A DNA stretch of 46,448 nt from Verrucomicrobiaceae bacterium (GTDB lineage Bacteria; Verrucomicrobiota; Verrucomicrobiia; Verrucomicrobiales; Verrucomicrobiaceae), in NCBI GenBank assembly GCA_027489965.1, contig JAIXZA010000011.1, positions 1 to 46,448 of the forward strand. Direction: 5' to 3'. A program made the translations under genes and the position numbers. Below the pieces are notes generated by a model. It was not told where the DNA came from, ran no database searches, and saw only the letters and a program-made list of their open reading frames with translations. Position 1 is the first letter of the stretch; every line of letters starts with the position of its first letter. Positions 43,537 to 46,448 of this stretch are shown piece by piece.

Positions 43537-45050
43537 GGCGCCCCAATCTTTTTCCAAGTTTGCAATCGATGCCCAAGGAACACTTGATAGACGCGCGTGG
43601 TATCGCCAAGAGGCACCTCAACCTGGCCGAAAGGTTCAATTTCATCAAAAGCATCCGACACCGCTTTCGGCACGGCACTTTGGCTAAAGATCAAAGCATC
43701 GTCGCCTAGGCGCTCCTCAGCACCTGGCCAAATTTCATACTGGGACATCGGATGACCAGAAGGCTCATAGCGATAGGTGCGTGGATGCTGCGGCATGTTA
43801 AAGGCCATCTGCGCAGCGCTGTAGCGGTGCCCCAAAGCCATGACGAAAGTATTTTCTGGACGGGGAACCGTTTCTAAATACTTGCCAGCTTGGATTCCCG
43901 TCTCTTTCCAGCCGCGCAGTTCAGCCAGTTTCTTATGACCCTTCAAACTGGTCAATAAAGTCATCGGCACAACAAGGTGCAAAATCACGATGATAAAGCC
44001 AGCCACACGGAAGCTCCATTTCTGCCAAATGGCAGATTTTCCCCAAGGCAGATGCCCAGCAAACCAGGCCGCCAAAAGAACGAAGGCAGGCACATAAAAA
44101 ACAGCGGGCCAGTTCGGATTGATGCGCTGACGCAAAGCCAACAGCGTGAAGATCATCAAAGCAGGGGCCGAAAAGAGCAGCATGAAGCGTCCTCGACGAT
44201 CCATGCTTTTCCAACGGATCATCCCACCCCAAAGAACAATCATCAAAGCCAGCCAAGTCACGGGTGTATAGACCAGGGCCTGCACGCCCGGCCATTCGAG
44301 CGTCCGCGTCAGCCAATGCCCAAAATCAAGGCTCTTGGTATCAAAATGATGAGCTGTATGCTCCAGCGTGATCCATTGATGCTGCTGCTGCCAATACAGG
44401 ACGGGAAGTAAAAACAGCGCGCTAATGACAATCGAGATCCAAAGACGCGGGTTTCTCAACAACGCCCGATCCTCTTTTGAAACAGCGGCAAAGACCACCA
44501 TCAGAAGAGGAAAGACCAACATCATTTGTTTACTCAAGGTGCCAATGCCCATCACCAAAGCCAACAGCAGCCAACGCGACCAAGAACCAGGCATTTGGAC
44601 AACCGACCAAAACAGTAGGAGTGCTACCGTCCAGGTGAGGAGCAGCGGCGCATCAATCGTGAGGAACAAGTTCAATCCAGCACTGGCAGGTGTAAGCAGC
44701 ATCAAAACAGCAGCCATGAAGCCAGTGCGCGCATCATAAAGACTCCGAGTCAGCGCAAAGAAAGCCGCCAGGGTCCCTGTGCCGAGCAGCAAGGCAGCAA
44801 GGCGAATCCCCCAATCAGTATCTCCGGTCAGACGGCCAACGACACCCATGATCCAGCCGATCATTGGAGGCTTACTGTAGTAGCCCCAATCAAACTGGCG
44901 TCCCCAGTCCCAGTAATAGGCCTCATCACCTGCCAGATCTGCTTGCGAACAGAAAAACAGGGTGAAAACAACACGGAAAGCAAAGACACCCGCCAGCAAA
45001 ATCCAAAAGCGGCGCGTCCAATCGGGAGATGAGTCTTTAGAGGAGATCAA
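43533..45050 (-). CDS. ArnT-like family 39 glycosyltransferase
   Basis: The 505-residue protein has about 11-12 membrane helices. The first extracytoplasmic loop carries ADLAGDEAYYWDWG with the catalytic-type acidic pair, and then YYSKPPMIGW, as in ArnT/PMT-like GT-C enzymes. The C-terminal soluble part (about 370-505) is periplasmic. Members transfer sugars from polyprenyl phosphates to lipid A or other acceptors. The PAP2 partner downstream, overlapping by 4 bp, could recycle or modify the lipid. Confidence 0.87.
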   Translation of the reverse strand: MISSKDSSPDWTRRFWILLAGVFAFRVVFTLFFCSQADLAGDEAYYWDWGRQFDWGYYSKPPMIGWIMGVVGRLTGDTDWGIRLAALLLGTGTLAAFFALTRSLYDARTGFMAAVLMLLTPASAGLNLFLTIDAPLLLTWTVALLLFWSVVQMPGSWSRWLLLALVMGIGTLSKQMMLVFPLLMVVFAAVSKEDRALLRNPRLWISIVISALFLLPVLYWQQQHQWITLEHTAHHFDTKSLDFGHWLTRTLEWPGVQALVYTPVTWLALMIVLWGGMIRWKSMDRRGRFMLLFSAPALMIFTLLALRQRINPNWPAVFYVPAFVLLAAWFAGHLPWGKSAIWQKWSFRVAGFIIVILHLVVPMTLLTSLKGHKKLAELRGWKETGIQAGKYLETVPRPENTFVMALGHRYSAAQMAFNMPQHPRTYRYEPSGHPMSQYEIWPGAEERLGDDALIFSQSAVPKAVSDAFDEIEPFGQVEVPLGDTTRVYQVFLGHRLQTWKKIGAP

Positions 45051-45184
45051 GCCATGAAGGCTTAGACAGCGATTTCAGCTAGGCAAGCAAGCATTCACCG
45101 ATCAACCGATCACCCCACGAGATCTACTGCTGAAAGCAATCACATTGCAATGATTCAAGATCCAAGCACGTTCCTGTCTCTCTC
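45051..45184. other. Divergent intergenic region
   Basis: This 134-bp gap lies between the GT39-like gene and a secreted protein gene. A short direct repeat ACCGATCA appears twice near 45097-45112. Otherwise nothing is recognised. Confidence 0.3.
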
Positions 45185-45928
45185 ATGCAACGCCTTCTTT
45201 TCATTGTCCCACTTCTACTGACATTTTCGGCAGCCCAGGCTGCAGATCTTCCAAAGATCCCAACAAAATCTCTAGCAGAGAAGAAGGAGTTACTGTTTTC
45301 CGATGACTTTGAAAGCGCCACGCCTGCCAAGCCATGGCATAGGGTGGTGGATACCTTCAGCTTTGAAAATGGCACCCTCAAAGGCGTACAAACTCGGGAA
45401 AAAGACATGCCATCCAAAGATGGTAAAACTGTGATCAAAGCCCATGCCGCCGTCTATGGCCTGGAGATCCCGACCAAGGATAGTGTGGTGGAAGTCAAGA
45501 TCCGGTTTGAAGGCGCCTCCATGATCGACGTTGAATTTGACGATCGTCAATTCAAAGGGGCGCATTACGGCCATCTCTGCCGCGCTCAAGTTCGCTTGAA
45601 TGGCGTCACCATCATTGATGAACGTGACGGCGGCATGAAGAATGAGACCCGTGAGATGCGCAATGACCCCACAAAAAAGAAGGAAGTAGCTGAATTACTC
45701 AAAGGCCGCCAGATCACCTACCCTGCCCAGCTTGAAGTTGGCAAGTGGTACACCCTTGTCGTAGAAACGGTAGGTGATGAAATGCGTGTAACTATCGATG
45801 GCAAACCGGCTGGCTACTTAAAATCCTCAGGCATTGCACATGCCACCAAATCCAAAATTGAACTCGGAGTCGCAGGCAAAAATGGTTTGTTTGATGACAT
45901 CAAAGTGTGGAATGCCGTAGCCAAATAA
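45185..45928 (+). CDS. Secreted protein, possible concanavalin-like fold
   Basis: The 247-residue protein has a signal peptide (MQRLLFIVPLLLTFSAAQA). The mature part includes LLFSDDFESATPAKPWHRV, a long beta-rich body and the ending LGVAGKNGLFDDIKVWNA. This pattern resembles the laminin-G/DUF1080-like sugar-binding fold common in planctomycete and verrucomicrobial secreted proteins. No catalytic residues are evident. It is followed by a second secreted protein 14 bp later. Confidence 0.72.
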   Translation: MQRLLFIVPLLLTFSAAQAADLPKIPTKSLAEKKELLFSDDFESATPAKPWHRVVDTFSFENGTLKGVQTREKDMPSKDGKTVIKAHAAVYGLEIPTKDSVVEVKIRFEGASMIDVEFDDRQFKGAHYGHLCRAQVRLNGVTIIDERDGGMKNETREMRNDPTKKKEVAELLKGRQITYPAQLEVGKWYTLVVETVGDEMRVTIDGKPAGYLKSSGIAHATKSKIELGVAGKNGLFDDIKVWNAVAK

Positions 45929-45942
45929 AGATAGAGATCTTC

Positions 45943-46448
45943 ATGTTTATTAGCCTACGCATCGCTTTTGTTGTTTTTGCCTTAACCGGCTTTTGCCAGG
46001 CTGACCATGCACTACCAGGCCAATCGGTTCATGGCGAGTCTTTCAATGAAGGACCACGCCAAGCTGCAGTTCTGCTTCCAGGATGCGGCAAGATCAAATT
46101 CCCGATCAGCAGTAAAAATGCTCAAGCTCAAGCTTTCTTCAACCAAGGAGTCGGGCAGTTGCATGGCTTTTGGTACTTTGAAGCAGAGCGGTCCTTCCGC
46201 CAAGTCGCGGCCTTGGACAAAGAATGCCCCATGGCCTACTGGGGCATGGCTATGGCGAACTCAGGCAATGAAAAACGTGCCAAAGAGTTCATCAAAAAAG
46301 CCACAGCCTTGAAGGAGAAGGCCAACGCTCATGAAAAGCTCTGGATCGCCACGCTGGAAACCTTCTATAAGGATACCAAAGACGACAAACGAGATAAGAA
46401 ACAGCGTGCACTCGATTACATCCGCGACCTGGAAACCATCGTCCAAGA
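45943..46448 (+). CDS. Secreted TPR-like protein (partial, cut by window end)
   Basis: The frame begins at ATG 45943 and stays open to the window edge, about 168 codons. A signal peptide is present (MFISLRIAFVVFALTGFCQA). The segment FFNQGVGQLHGFWYFEAERS and then VAALDKECPMAYWGMAMAN is typical of TPR-like repeats. The rest is charged and helical. It probably forms an operon with the gene at 45185. The complete domain composition cannot be seen. Confidence 0.75.
   Translation, partial: MFISLRIAFVVFALTGFCQADHALPGQSVHGESFNEGPRQAAVLLPGCGKIKFPISSKNAQAQAFFNQGVGQLHGFWYFEAERSFRQVAALDKECPMAYWGMAMANSGNEKRAKEFIKKATALKEKANAHEKLWIATLETFYKDTKDDKRDKKQRALDYIRDLETIVQ

Overview
The window looks like chromosomal DNA of a Verrucomicrobiota bacterium, probably of the Prosthecobacter/Verrucomicrobiaceae kind. 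This is an inference from gene style: a glycine-rich secretin opposite a class III prepilin, a secreted PQQ-propeller protein opening with the NWPQWRG signature, a stand-alone SWIB protein, EF-hand and esterase modules in one protein, many small YG-rich lipoproteins, and few Shine-Dalgarno sequences. No 16S gene or other decisive marker is present. Most of the window is ordinary housekeeping DNA. There is no prophage, integrase, transposase gene or CRISPR array.

Layout. 1-4.9 kb: the start of a prepilin gene (minus) and a secretin gene (plus) diverge from a very AT-rich spacer; a polytopic membrane protein and a secreted protein of unknown function follow. 5.0-8.1 kb: a small HTH-like protein, recR-hisI (minus) and tmk-holB (plus). 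8.2-10.7 kb: two small lipoproteins flank a solitary nuoF whose frame is cut by an in-frame TAA. 10.7-16.1 kb: a minus-strand series of uppS, a zinc alcohol dehydrogenase, scpA, dciA, a DUF2868-like gene and a SWIM-domain gene. 16.2-21.0 kb: an EF-hand esterase, tRNA-Gly(GCC), a TrmA/RlmD-type RNA methyltransferase, an SDR, a small conserved protein and an EboB-like TatD hydrolase. 21.0-32.5 kb: a long minus-strand run with lptF/G, an hldE2-purN fusion, two nucleotide-sugar epimerases, lipA, rlpA, a methyltransferase with a signal peptide, an NhaD-type antiporter, pbpC and a SWIB protein. 32.7-36.6 kb: PQQ-propeller, lipoprotein and moeA form an operon, followed by a 183-bp palindromic MITE-like element and fabG. 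36.7-46.4 kb: glutamate dehydrogenase (minus), a core-MetE-like protein, an SPFH-HTH protein, a small membrane protein framed by inverted repeats, a membrane spermidine-synthase-like protein, a GT39-like transferase overlapping a PAP2 phosphatase (minus), and two secreted proteins, the last cut by the window end.

Functional links. Several genes serve the cell envelope: uppS, pbpC, rlpA, lptF/G, the heptose nucleotidyltransferase domain, the epimerases, the GT39-like enzyme and PAP2. Others serve DNA replication and maintenance: recR, holB, tmk, dciA, scpA.

The most notable observations are the nuoF stop codon, the hldE2-purN fusion, a 10-bp-phased hexamer array upstream of the EboB-like gene, and the MITE-like element that supplies the moeA stop codon.
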